Shown here piece by piece: positions 42,825 to 51,239 of a DNA stretch of 64,000 nt (within the stretch, counting starts at the first letter, position 1; each line of letters starts with the position of its first letter). The position numbers were made by a program, and so were the translations under genes. Source of the DNA: Halobium salinum (GTDB lineage: Archaea; Halobacteriota; Halobacteria; Halobacteriales; Haloferacaceae); NCBI RefSeq assembly GCF_026586625.1, contig NZ_JAODIW010000006.1, positions 17,402 to 81,401 of the forward strand. The letters are read 5' to 3'. A model generated the notes under the pieces. It did no database searches and was not told the DNA's origin. It saw only the letters and a list, made by a program, of their open reading frames with translations.

Positions 42825-44014
42825 GCACCGCGTCCTCGGAGGGGGACGGCGACGAGTCCACAGCGGCCGTCGAGACGGCCGCCGCCGACTACCCCGCCGA
42901 TATCGGCACCGAGGGTCGCCGCCTGCTGTACGACCTCGTGTCGACGCCCTCGCCGACCGGCGAGGAACGCGCGGCCGCCGAGAGACTCGTCGCCTTCTTC
43001 GAGGCCCACGACCGCGAGGTGTGGCTCGACGAGGTCGGCAACGTGCGCGCGCCCGCCGACGACTCGGTGCTCCTGACCTCCCACGTCGACACCGTCCCCG
43101 GCGACATTCCCGTCGAGGTGAAGCCGGGAGTCGACGACGAGGACGTGGATACGAACCCCGACGAGCCCTGTCTCTGGGGCCGCGGCAGCGTCGACGCCAC
43201 CGGCCCGCTCGCGGCGATGGCCGTCGCGGCCGTCGAGACCGGCGTGAGTTTCGTCGGCGTCGTCGGCGAGGAGACGGACTCGCGAGGGGCGCGCCACTTA
43301 GTCGAGGACCGCGCCGAAGCGCCCGGTGCCGTGGTGAACGGCGAACCCAGCGGTTGGGACGGGGTCACGCTCGGCTACCGGGGCTTCCTCGCCGGAACGT
43401 ACGTCGCCGCCAGCGAGTCCGGCCACACCTCCCGGCCCGACGCGAACGCCATCGAGGCCGCGATGGACTGGTGGGGCGCCGTCGAAGCCGAGTTCGACCC
43501 GGAGGACTACGTCCCCGTCTTCGAGCAGGTGACGACGAAACCCGTCGGGGTCGACGGCGGCGACAGCGCGGACGGGCTCTCGGTCGAGGTGACGATGGAC
43601 GTGCAGCTCCGGGTGCCGCCGAAGCTGACGCCCGACGAGGTGCGCGAGCGCGCCGATTCGCACCTCGGGGTCGGCTCCGACGACGGCGAGCCGTTCGGCA
43701 CCGTCCACTGGGAGGAGCCCATCCCACCCGTGATGGAGAGCCCCCGAACCGAGGTGGCCCGGGCGTTCCGCGTGGCGATTCGCGGCGCCGGCGCCGACCC
43801 CCGGCTGCTTCGCAAGACCGGGACGAGCGACATGAACCTCTTCGCCGAGGCGTGGGACTGCCCGATGGCGACCTACGGTCCCGGCGACTCCTCGCTCGAC
43901 CACGCGCCGAACGAACACCTCTCGCTCGCCGAGTTCGACCGCTCGGTCGAGGTGTTGACCGCGGTGGCGACGGACCTGAAAGGTGACGGCGGTGGGGAGG
44001 GCGGGGCGGAATGA
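42821..44014 (+). CDS. argE: [LysW]-ornithine hydrolase ArgE/LysK (M20 family)
   Basis: A 397-residue M20-family zinc metallopeptidase releasing ornithine from LysW. GTG 42821 overlaps argD. Metal ligands are visible as LLTSHVDTVPG, WGRGSVDATGPLAAM and the catalytic Glu pair in VGVVGEETDSRGARHL; further ligands lie in MATYGPGDSSLDHAPNEHL. Compared with bacterial LysK it carries a variable acidic N-terminal tail of about 25 residues. It is followed by argF with an ATGA overlap, matching the reaction order. Confidence 0.94.
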   Translation: MSTASSEGDGDESTAAVETAAADYPADIGTEGRRLLYDLVSTPSPTGEERAAAERLVAFFEAHDREVWLDEVGNVRAPADDSVLLTSHVDTVPGDIPVEVKPGVDDEDVDTNPDEPCLWGRGSVDATGPLAAMAVAAVETGVSFVGVVGEETDSRGARHLVEDRAEAPGAVVNGEPSGWDGVTLGYRGFLAGTYVAASESGHTSRPDANAIEAAMDWWGAVEAEFDPEDYVPVFEQVTTKPVGVDGGDSADGLSVEVTMDVQLRVPPKLTPDEVRERADSHLGVGSDDGEPFGTVHWEEPIPPVMESPRTEVARAFRVAIRGAGADPRLLRKTGTSDMNLFAEAWDCPMATYGPGDSSLDHAPNEHLSLAEFDRSVEVLTAVATDLKGDGGGEGGAE

Positions 44015-44922
44015 GCCTCGACACCGACCACTTCCTCGACATCGACGACCTCTCGGCCGCAGAACTGGAGCGCGTCCTCGACCGCGCCGCCGCGTTGAAG
44101 TGGGGCGAGGAGGACGAGAGCGACCTCCTCGCCGACCGGACGATGGGGATGCTGTTCGAGAAACCCTCGACGCGGACCCGCATCTCCTTCGAGACGGGGA
44201 TGACGAGGCTCGGCGGTCACGCGGTCTTCCTCGGCCCCGACGACATCCAACTCGGCCACGGCGAGCCCCTGAAGGACACCTCGCGGGCGGTATCGCGCTA
44301 CGTCGACGTGGTGATGGCGCGGATGTTCGAGCACGGGGACATCGAGGAGTTGGCCGCGTACTCCTCGGTGCCGGTCGTCAACGGGCTCACCGACGACGCC
44401 CACCCGTGTCAGACGCTCGCGGACCTGCTGACGGTTCGGGAGGCGTTCGGTCCGCTGGACGACGGCGTCTCGGTGGCGTGGGTCGGCGACGGCAACAACG
44501 TCGGTCAGTCGTTCGTCGTCGGCGCCGCGCTGACCGGCCTCGACCTGACGGTCTGTACGCCGCCCGGGTACGGGATGGGCGACGACGTGCTCGACCGTGC
44601 CGAGGCGTTGGGCGGTGCGCCCACCGTCGTCGACGACCCCGAACGGGCCGTCGCCGACGCCGACGTGGTCTACACCGACGTGTGGGTGTCGATGGGTCAG
44701 GAGGACCGCCGCGAGGAGAAACTGGCCGCCTTCGAGGGATATCAGGTGAACGAGGAGCTGCTAGCGGGAACCGACGCGAAGCTGATGCACTGTCTGCCGG
44801 CCCACCGAGGTGAGGAGGTCACGGACGAGGTGTTGGAGAGCGACCGCGCGCTCGTCTGGGACCAGGCCGAGAACCGGCTCCACGCTCAGAACGGACTGCT
44901 CGTCGAGCTCCTCGGCTCGTAA
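44011..44922 (+). CDS. argF: Ornithine carbamoyltransferase
   Basis: A 303-residue transcarbamoylase making citrulline from ornithine and carbamoyl phosphate. The carbamoyl-phosphate loop is EKPSTRTRISFETGM; the ornithine-binding region is MHCLPAHRGEEVTDEV with the catalytic Cys. HPCQTLADLLTVREAFG is also diagnostic. As the last gene of the LysW cluster, it supplies citrulline to ArgG encoded upstream, so only carbamoyl phosphate synthase is missing from the window. It is convergent with oapC. Confidence 0.97.
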   Translation: MSLDTDHFLDIDDLSAAELERVLDRAAALKWGEEDESDLLADRTMGMLFEKPSTRTRISFETGMTRLGGHAVFLGPDDIQLGHGEPLKDTSRAVSRYVDVVMARMFEHGDIEELAAYSSVPVVNGLTDDAHPCQTLADLLTVREAFGPLDDGVSVAWVGDGNNVGQSFVVGAALTGLDLTVCTPPGYGMGDDVLDRAEALGGAPTVVDDPERAVADADVVYTDVWVSMGQEDRREEKLAAFEGYQVNEELLAGTDAKLMHCLPAHRGEEVTDEVLESDRALVWDQAENRLHAQNGLLVELLGS

Positions 44923-45041
44923 ATCGAGCGACTCGAACGGGGAAAGCGGCCAGTCCCGTCCTGAACGAAGGGGCTGGCTGAGTCGAATTCGAGTGGAGAA
45001 GGCGGGTGGTTTCGACTCGAGCGCGGATGCCAGTCGACGGG

Positions 45042-45908
45042 CTACTCGTCCTCGTCGCCGTCGTTCCAGCGGTCCGGCACTTCGATGACGTAGCGCCCGT
45101 CCTCGCGCAGCGAGATGATGTACTCGTCGCGGTCGTACAGCTCCATCAGGTTGAGTTCGTACTGTCCGGGATTGACGATTTTGATGCTCTCGAACTGGTC
45201 GTTGAGCTCCTTGCGGAGCTCCGAGAGGCCGGGCTGGTCCGCGTCGGGCTCTTCGGCGGACTGCTCGGCGGCCGCGGACAGTTCTTCGGGACTGACGACG
45301 TCGGTCCGGGCACTCGCCTGCGCCCGGTCCTCGGCGTCCGCCGAGGGGTCAGGTTCCGACCGGTCGACGGTAGCCGCGTCGGTCGTGCTAGACGCGTCGG
45401 TTGCTTCGGTCGCGTTGTCCACGTCGGTCGCGTCGGCCACACCCGCGTCGGCCGGGGTCGACTGCACGTCCGACTCGGACTCCGTGCCGGAATCCGACTC
45501 GGGCCCCGTGCCGGATTCCGATTCGGACTCCGTGCCGGGCCACGCTCGGGGTGACTTCGAGCGTCTCTCGGTCTGTGCCGTCGTACCGCCGCTGTCGGAC
45601 GAGGACCCCCGAACCCAGTCGCGAACGGCCGACCCGGCGTCCGCGGCCGCGCCGGTCACGCCCGAGCGACCCGTTCCGGTGGCGCCGCTCGCGTTTCCGT
45701 TCGTCGATTCGGACGGCGACTCCGCCGAATCGGCAACCCGGGCGTTTCCACTCGAACCTCCGTCCGAGCCCGCACCCGAGTCAGTGACGTTCGAAGCGCT
45801 CGCCGGTCGAAACTGGAATTTGTTCCCCCCGCAGTCCGGACAGCCCGACAGCATCTCCTTGGAGCCGTCGGCGAACGTCCGGTCGCAGTTCGTACACTGG
45901 TGTGGCAT
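45042..45908 (-). CDS. oapC: Origin-associated zinc-ribbon protein OapC
   Basis: A 288-residue protein. The N-terminal zinc ribbon is HQCTNCDRTFADGSKEMLSGCPDCGGNKFQF; a roughly 180-residue Ser/Asp/Glu-rich low-complexity region follows, then a conserved C-terminal domain (LRKELNDQFESIKIVNPGQYELNLMELYDRDEYIISL). It is third in the oapA-oapB-oapC set that borders the main haloarchaeal replication origin. The long linker is rich in alternating Ser-Asp-Ser-Glu and poorly conserved. The biochemical role is unknown; position suggests involvement with the origin. Confidence 0.88.
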   Translation of the reverse strand: MPHQCTNCDRTFADGSKEMLSGCPDCGGNKFQFRPASASNVTDSGAGSDGGSSGNARVADSAESPSESTNGNASGATGTGRSGVTGAAADAGSAVRDWVRGSSSDSGGTTAQTERRSKSPRAWPGTESESESGTGPESDSGTESESDVQSTPADAGVADATDVDNATEATDASSTTDAATVDRSEPDPSADAEDRAQASARTDVVSPEELSAAAEQSAEEPDADQPGLSELRKELNDQFESIKIVNPGQYELNLMELYDRDEYIISLREDGRYVIEVPDRWNDGDEDE

Positions 45909-45915
45909 CGGGCGA

Positions 45916-46329
45916 TTACCGCCGGGAGACGAGGGCGCTGATGAGGTTCTCGTCCTTGTGGAGGGTCTGTATCTGGTTCGCCGGGCCGATGACGGTGAGC
46001 TTCTTCGTCTCCTCTTTACCCATCAGGCGTCCGAGGAAGCTCGTGTCGGCGGTCTGTGCCTTCGGGTAGGTCTCGATCTCGATGCCGTTGAACCCGTCGG
46101 GGCTGATTTCGGACATCGTGACCTCGATGAGCTTCGACTCCTCGTCGGGGGCGAGCCCCTCCTCGAGGATGACGATGTTCCCCTCGTGGACCGCGTCGAG
46201 CACGGTTCGAATCTTCTCCATGCTCGTGAGGTTCTCCATTCGCTCGCCGCTGATGAGGTCGATCTGGACGCCGTCGTCGCCGTCGCCGGCGTCGGGGTCG
46301 GTTGGTGTTGCTTCTGGCATCGTGCTCAC
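45916..46329 (-). CDS. oapB: Origin-associated protein OapB (DUF2073)
   Basis: A DUF2073-family protein of 137 residues from GTG 46329, or 134 from ATG 46320. The GTG overlaps the oapA stop (GTGA), which favours it. The conserved core runs from VQIDLISGERMENLTSMEKI through SEISPDGFNGIEIETYPK to LTVIGPANQIQTLHKDENLI. OapB has been reported to bind RNA and a small RNA partner in some archaea as I recall. It is translationally coupled to oapA and 7 bp from oapC. Confidence 0.9.
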   Translation of the reverse strand: MSTMPEATPTDPDAGDGDDGVQIDLISGERMENLTSMEKIRTVLDAVHEGNIVILEEGLAPDEESKLIEVTMSEISPDGFNGIEIETYPKAQTADTSFLGRLMGKEETKKLTVIGPANQIQTLHKDENLISALVSRR

Positions 46330-46967
46330 GCGAAGTATTCCGCGATTTTGTCGTAGACCTCGTCCATGTTGTCGCCCTCGAGGGCCGACAGCGGGATGGT
46401 CTCGTGCTGGGGGAACGCGTTCGAGATGCGCTGGATGTTCGAATCCTCGCAGTCGATCTTGTTCGCGAGGATGAGCACCGGGAGCTCCTGGGACTCGATG
46501 ATGCCGATGAGCATCGTGTTCACCTGCGTGAACGGGTCCTCCGTGGAGTCGAGTACGTAGATGACGCCCTCGACGTCCTCGCGGAGCCAGTGCATGGCCT
46601 CGGCGACGCCCTCGGTCGCCTCGCGCGACCGACGGACGGCGTCGTCTTTCTCCATGTCGTGCTCGAGAAACTCCTTGTAGTCGACTTTCGTCGTCACGCC
46701 CGGCGTGTCGACGATGTCGATGGAGACCGTCTTCCCGTTGCGCTCGATGTCGACGTTCTCCTTGCGGCGAGCGCGCCGTGTTTCGTGTGGAATGTGACTC
46801 TCCGGCCCGATTGCGTCGCCGGTCCAGTCACGTGCGATGCGGTTCGCGAGGGTCGTCTTTCCGGCGTTCGGCGGCCCGTAGATGCCGATCCGCTTCGGCT
46901 CGCTGGCCGAGAACAGCCGTTCGGTGACCCGTGTAACGCTGTCTTTGAGTCCGTTGAGCAGTCCCAT
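46326..46967 (-). CDS. oapA: Era-like GTP-binding protein OapA
   Basis: A 213-residue small GTPase: G1 GPPNAGKTT (residues 31-39), G3 DTPG, G4 NKID, G5 SALEG. Unlike Era it lacks the RNA-binding KH domain and instead has an N-terminal helix (MGLLNGLKDSVTRVTERLF). It is the first gene of oapABC and is divergent from orc1 across the origin, the arrangement known for haloarchaeal oriC1. Its target is unknown; linkage to replication comes from conserved gene order. Confidence 0.93.
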   Translation of the reverse strand: MGLLNGLKDSVTRVTERLFSASEPKRIGIYGPPNAGKTTLANRIARDWTGDAIGPESHIPHETRRARRKENVDIERNGKTVSIDIVDTPGVTTKVDYKEFLEHDMEKDDAVRRSREATEGVAEAMHWLREDVEGVIYVLDSTEDPFTQVNTMLIGIIESQELPVLILANKIDCEDSNIQRISNAFPQHETIPLSALEGDNMDEVYDKIAEYFA

Positions 46968-47286
46968 CCTGACCTCCGCGCCTCCCGAATCCCGCTCGTG
47001 GAGGGGCGTATGGCGGAATACGGTCTCTCCGGTTACTTAAGTACTACGTCAGACGATTGTAGGAATGGTGATATGAACTGAGGGACGAGTAGTTCGGTTA
47101 ATATAATGTCACGTGCGTGCGTGCCCTCTAACCGAACTTGGTGTCTAAGCGAACCGGATGTAGAAGCGGACCGGATGTAGAAGTGACTCTATCGGAGTGG
47201 GTGAAATTCAATTGGCAAACTCGTTCCCGGTACCGAATCCCGTGAGTCGTGTCTGCAGTAGAAACGACGGGGAGGCTGTATCCCCC

Positions 47287-47307
47287 ACCCCTTCGTTTCG
47301 AGTGGAG
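47287..47307 (-). other. Origin recognition box, left
   Basis: On the minus strand CTCCACTCGAAACGAAGGGG plus T. It fits the archaeal ORB pattern TCCA-N3-GAAAC-N2-AGGGGT bound by Orc1/Cdc6. The G-rich end points away from the AT-rich core. Confidence 0.85.
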
Positions 47308-47481
47308 CCAGGACGAGAGACGGTGGGTGGTCGACCAGGGATGGTCCTCTCGAGTTGTACTAATCCACCAGCCGAGTGATTACAACTAGAACTGCTAGTA
47401 CTACGGATATGGTTGTTAGAGGGAGACAATAAATCCCCGTCATCTAGAGAGTCGCCGTCACCCTACCCCCCTTTTCGTGCG

Positions 47482-47502
47482 TTCCACCCGAAACGAAGGG
47501 GT
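47482..47502 (+). other. Origin recognition box, right, with extended G-string
   Basis: TTCCACCCGAAACGAAGGGG plus T, followed by GGGGGGGA (the extended G-string typical of origin ORBs). Together with the left ORB it brackets the 47354-47436 AT-rich segment. Confidence 0.87.
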
Positions 47503-47790
47503 GGGGGGGAGTCCCCGAGTGGATTACTCACCGACCCCCGTCAGAACAGCTTTTCCTCCCGATATCGGTCACCGGCGCTCGCGGCCGGACGGAAAGTTCC
47601 GACCACCGACCGGACCGTTTCTAGTCGACGCGACCCCGAGCGTCGAAACGTGCCACCACGAATCACGCGAACGACTCGCACGACTATCGTTCTCCAGAGG
47701 AAAACCGGCGGTGAATCGCGTCGCCCGCACCGCGACGACTCTGGCCTCCTCGGATGTAACCCGTTCGCGGACCGATTCGACCCTTCAGGT

Positions 47791-47892
47791 GAACGGACGA
47801 CTTGAGCGAACGGACAACTCAAGCGAACGGACAACTCGAGTGGACGGACAACTCGAGTGGACGGACAACTCGAGCGAACCGACGACTCGCCG
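47791..47892 (+). repeat. 17-bp tandem repeat array in the origin
   Basis: Five consecutive 17-bp units with consensus GAACGGACAACTCGAG(C/T) start at 47791, 47808, 47825, 47842 and 47859; a degenerate sixth starts at 47876. Each central unit holds a CTCGAG palindrome. The array lies between the right ORB and orc1 and resembles iterons. Confidence 0.85.
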
Positions 47893-48083
47893 CCGGTGGG
47901 AGCTCGAACGCGACCCCGCTGCCCCGATCGGGCGTCGTCGGTTCCGTCCGATGGGAGAACATTTTAGTACCGTCTCTTCATCTGGTTCGTCTGCATCACC
48001 TGGACGCGTTCGTCGGAGACAGCGAGACCCGAACCACTGTTTCGCCGGGTCTCGCGGCACGAATCCGACAGCTCCGGCGTGCG

Positions 48084-48104
48084 CTCCACCCGAAACGAGG
48101 GGGA
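48084..48104 (+). other. Origin recognition box next to the orc1 start
   Basis: CTCCACCCGAAACGAGGGGG ends 10 bp before ATG 48114, inside or next to the orc1 5' region. Binding of Orc1 here could repress its own gene. Confidence 0.75.
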
Positions 48105-48113
48105 AATCCACGA

Positions 48114-49814
48114 ATGTCAGAGGACCAACCACGCTCGGACGACCGCCTCGAAGAGGAGGCAGACGACGAGCAGACGGTGCCGGACGGGAGCGAGGCGACG
48201 GGAACGACGGCCGACGGAGCCGAGGCGGAACGGGCCGACCGAGGCGCCGAAAGAGAGTCACCGATGAACCAGGACCTGCCGGACACGACCGATCCGTCGG
48301 CGGGGACTACCGCCGACCCGACTGCCGTCGAGTCGGCCGGCGCCGACCCGACCACCGCCGGCTCGACCGACGTCGACCGTGGGAACGGGCCGGACGTCGA
48401 CCTCGACGACGTCGTCCTCGACGACGGCGACAGCAAGGGGCTGTTCGACGACCTACTCTCGGGCGAACCGATCTTCGAGAACAAGGAGGTGCTCAGACCC
48501 TCCTACACGCCCCACGAGCTCCCACACCGCACCGAGCAGATCAACCAGATGGCGACCATCCTCGTCTCGGCGCTCCGGGGTGAGACCCCCTCGAACATCC
48601 TCATCTACGGGAAGACGGGGACCGGCAAGACCGCGAGCGCGAAGTTCGTCTCACAGGAGCTGGAGTCGACGAGCCAGAAGTACGACGTGCCCTGCGAGGT
48701 CGAATACATCAACTGTGAAGTGACGGACACGCAGTACCGGGTGCTCGCCCAGCTCGCGAACAAGTTCATCGAGAAGAACCACGCGCTCATCGACGGCCGG
48801 CTCGACCACCTCCGGAACCTCCGTCGTGAGGTGACCGAAGAGCCCGCCCGACTCGGCGACACCGACTACGACAGCCTCGCCGCCGTCGAGGACCGTATCG
48901 AGGAGCTGGAGACGGACCGTGAGGAGATGGAGACCGTCCCGATGACGGGGTGGCCCACCGACCGCGTCTACTCGACCTTCTTCGACGCCGTCGACTACCA
49001 CGAGCGCGTGGTCGTCATCATGCTCGACGAGATCGACAAGCTCGTCGAGAAGTCCGGCGACGACACCCTCTACAACCTCTCACGGATGAACTCCGAGCTC
49101 GACAACTCCCGTATCTCCATCATGGGAATCTCGAACGACCTGAAATTCACGGACTTCCTCGACCCCCGCGTCAAGTCGAGTTTGGGAGAAGAAGAGATCG
49201 TCTTCCCACCCTACGACGCCAACCAACTGCGGGATATCCTCCAGCACCGTTCGGACGTGGCCTTCAAAGCCGACGCCCTCACCGACGACGTCATCCCGCT
49301 CTGTGCCGCCTTCGCTGCACAGGAACACGGGGACGCACGCCGCGCGCTCGACCTCCTCCGGACGGCGGGGGAACTCGCCGAGCGCAGTCAGGCCGACACC
49401 GTCGAAGAGGCCCACGTCCGGCAGGCCCAGGACAAGATCGAACTCGACCGGGTCGTCGAAGTCGTCCGCACGCTCCCTACCCAGAGCAAAATCGTCCTCT
49501 TCTCCATCATCCTGCTGGAGAAAAACGGCGTCCACAACGTCAACACGGGCGAAGTGTTCAACATCTACAAGCGTCTCTGTGAGGAGATCGACGCCGACAT
49601 CCTCACCCAGCGCCGCGTCACGGACCTCATCTCCGAACTCGACATGCTCGGCATCGTCAACGCCGTCGTCGTCTCGAAGGGCCGCTACGGCCGGACGAAG
49701 GAAATCAGCCTCTCGGTGCCCATCGACGAGACCGAGGCCGTCCTCCTCTCCGACTCCCGACTCGGCGACATCGAAGAGGCTCAACCGTTCGTGCAGGCGC
49801 GGTTCGACAACTGA
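48114..49814 (+). CDS. orc1: Orc1/Cdc6 replication initiator
   Basis: A 566-residue AAA+ initiator that binds ORBs and loads MCM. Residues 1-120 are an acidic, low-complexity N-terminal extension. The conserved part starts around LFDDLLSGEPIFENKEVLRP. Walker A is GKTGTGKT (166-173), Walker B VVIMLDEID with Asp305-Glu306; sensor 1 lies in SIMGISNDLKFTDFLDPRV and sensor 2 in HGDARRALDLLRTAGELAE. A C-terminal winged helix follows (LSELDMLGIVNAV region). The insert of about 60 residues after VLAQLANKFIEKN is typical of haloarchaeal Orc. ATG 48114 is preferred over longer frames, which run through origin repeats. Confidence 0.96.
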   Translation: MSEDQPRSDDRLEEEADDEQTVPDGSEATGTTADGAEAERADRGAERESPMNQDLPDTTDPSAGTTADPTAVESAGADPTTAGSTDVDRGNGPDVDLDDVVLDDGDSKGLFDDLLSGEPIFENKEVLRPSYTPHELPHRTEQINQMATILVSALRGETPSNILIYGKTGTGKTASAKFVSQELESTSQKYDVPCEVEYINCEVTDTQYRVLAQLANKFIEKNHALIDGRLDHLRNLRREVTEEPARLGDTDYDSLAAVEDRIEELETDREEMETVPMTGWPTDRVYSTFFDAVDYHERVVVIMLDEIDKLVEKSGDDTLYNLSRMNSELDNSRISIMGISNDLKFTDFLDPRVKSSLGEEEIVFPPYDANQLRDILQHRSDVAFKADALTDDVIPLCAAFAAQEHGDARRALDLLRTAGELAERSQADTVEEAHVRQAQDKIELDRVVEVVRTLPTQSKIVLFSIILLEKNGVHNVNTGEVFNIYKRLCEEIDADILTQRRVTDLISELDMLGIVNAVVVSKGRYGRTKEISLSVPIDETEAVLLSDSRLGDIEEAQPFVQARFDN

Positions 49815-49889
49815 CCGTCGGTTCCCCACTATTTCTACTCGAACCGGCGCGTCGTCGCCAGCACTCGAACCCTCACTTCGTGAGGTGTA

Positions 49890-49910
49890 TCCACACGAAA
49901 CGAAGGGGGT
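49890..49910 (+). other. ORB-like motif downstream of orc1
   Basis: TCCACACGAAACGAAGGGGG plus T lies in the 234-bp convergent spacer between orc1 and the signal peptidase gene, 40 bp before the decamer array. Confidence 0.75.
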
Positions 49911-49950
49911 TGTCTGACGGCTGACTGACTGACCGATTCAGAGAGGGTCG

Positions 49951-50030
49951 TAACCGAGTCAAGCCGAGTCGGATCGAGTCGAATCGAGTCAAGCCGAGTC
50001 GAATCGAGTCGAATCAGACCAAGTCGAGGC
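49951..50030. repeat. 10-bp-phased tandem repeats downstream of orc1
   Basis: Eight consecutive decamers (TAACCGAGTC, AAGCCGAGTC, GGATCGAGTC, GAATCGAGTC and variants) with CGAGTC phased every 10 bp, close to one DNA turn. It occupies the convergent spacer after the ORB at 49890. No gene fits. Confidence 0.85.
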
Positions 50031-50048
50031 GAGAAACGGAGACGGAAC

Positions 50049-50951
50049 TCAGACCGCGCCGCGACGTGCGGCAGCGTGCGCTCTCTGAGCCGATGGAGTC
50101 GGTGCCGATGCCGGCGACGCAGCGGCGACGCCGGGAGACGGTTCACTGTCGCTTGATTCGATTCCGCCCGGTTCGAGTTCGGCCCGTTCGACCACTCCGG
50201 TCGGTGCAGAGACGTCGCGGACGGTCGACCCCGGACTGAGACAGCTGTTTTCGCCGAGTCCGAGGCGGATACAGCCGAGGAACGGGATTCGAACGCGGGC
50301 GACGCCGTCGACCCACGAGGGTCTGACCGGCGCGGCGATGCCGTTCGCCTGGTCGTAGCGGGCGTTGTTGTCGCCCTTCGTCACGAACCCGGCGTGCGGG
50401 GCGGGGCAGTTCGCCAACTCCTCGCAGTTGTCCGCGCGGATGTAGCTCTGGTTGGCCTTCTCGTACCAGTTCTCACCGTCGTCGACCCAGAAGCGGGCCC
50501 GATGGATGATGGGAGGCCCGAACGAACTCGGGTCGTCGTAGATGACTACGGAGCCGTAGTCGCCGAAGGACCGATACCCCGCCTCCCGCCCGTCGGCGTA
50601 GGTGACGACGCCGGTGTCTTCGTGGGCGGCGTCGGGGGAGAACCGGCCGGGTTCGGTAATGAATATCAGGTCACCGCGTTCCATGTGGGGCTGCATACTC
50701 CCGCTCTCGACGGCGACCATGGGGGGCCACACGCCGCTCACCGTGAAGAGAATCAGCCCGATTGCGGCGACGGCGGCGACGCTGGTGAGCGTCTCCCGTA
50801 CGAAGAGGAGTGGGCCGCTGTCGGCGTGCATGAAGCGTGAAACGATGCTCTCGTCCTCGCCCGCTCGGCCGCCGGGGGTCGGCTCCGAGCGTTCGGCGGT
50901 GGACGACGAAGCCGAGTCGTCGGAGGGTGGGCGGCTGTCACCGGCACTCAT
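50049..50951 (-). CDS. Signal peptidase I, archaeal (Sec11) type
   Basis: A 300-residue membrane protease removing Sec signal peptides. One transmembrane helix (VAAVAAIGLILFTVSGVWPPMVAV) precedes the catalytic Ser in VESGSMQPHMERGDL. The usual bacterial Lys is replaced by His in PIIHRARFWVDD, the Ser-His form of archaea and ER; the Asp region is FVTKGDNNARYDQ. An acidic N-terminal tail and a C-terminal Pro/Ala tail are variable. It lies between orc1 and the polymerase D small subunit, a neighbourhood conserved in several haloarchaea. Confidence 0.93.
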   Translation of the reverse strand: MSAGDSRPPSDDSASSSTAERSEPTPGGRAGEDESIVSRFMHADSGPLLFVRETLTSVAAVAAIGLILFTVSGVWPPMVAVESGSMQPHMERGDLIFITEPGRFSPDAAHEDTGVVTYADGREAGYRSFGDYGSVVIYDDPSSFGPPIIHRARFWVDDGENWYEKANQSYIRADNCEELANCPAPHAGFVTKGDNNARYDQANGIAAPVRPSWVDGVARVRIPFLGCIRLGLGENSCLSPGSTVRDVSAPTGVVERAELEPGGIESSDSEPSPGVAAASPASAPTPSAQRAHAAARRGAV

Positions 50952-51131
50952 CGCGCGGCGATTCGGTGGGACCGCGTTTCAACCTTCTGACTCGGGCGGG
51001 GGCGGATGCGCAGACGGTGAGTTCGGTAGCCGCGGCTCCGTCAGTCGCCTCTCCTCAACCGGTCACGCCTCGCGAGCCGAGTCGATACCGACAGCGCGTC
51101 GGCCGCCACTCGGCAGTGCGCTGGCTCGCTA

Positions 51132-51200
51132 ACCCGACAGCGAGTCGACCCACTACCCGACAGCGAGTCGACCCGCTACCCGACAGCGGGTCCACCTCCC
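51132..51200 (+). repeat. Three 23-bp tandem repeats upstream of polB
   Basis: Units beginning ACCCGACAGCG(A/G)GTC(G/C)ACC start at 51132, 51155 and 51178, a strict 23-bp period. The array ends 40 bp before the GTG start of the polymerase small subunit, directly in its promoter region, which otherwise lacks a clear TATA box. Confidence 0.85.
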
Positions 51201-51239
51201 ATCCACACGCTTTTGGTCTCCGACCGCCCTCCCCAGAAC

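Larger units (their letters stand above)
46968..48113. other. Predicted chromosomal replication origin (oriC1 type)
   Basis: This 1.15-kb gene-free interval lies between divergent oapA and orc1. An AT-rich stretch (47354-47436) that could unwind is flanked by ORBs in opposite orientation (47287-47307 minus, 47482-47502 plus), with their G-strings pointing outward. A degenerate ORB (GAAACGACGGGG, 47261) and a partial one (minus, around 47466) lie beside them; a fourth ORB abuts orc1 (48084). Two 17-bp direct repeats (AAGCG(A/G)ACCGGATGTAG) occur at 47147-47180 and a longer 17-bp array at 47791-47892. Another AT-rich segment (47035-47110) lies near oapA. Confidence 0.88.

Noticed and set aside
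47802..48113. Longer N-terminus for Orc1 running through the 17-bp repeats
   Set aside because: The residues are not haloarchaeal in composition and the DNA is explained by origin repeats and an ORB just before ATG 48114.
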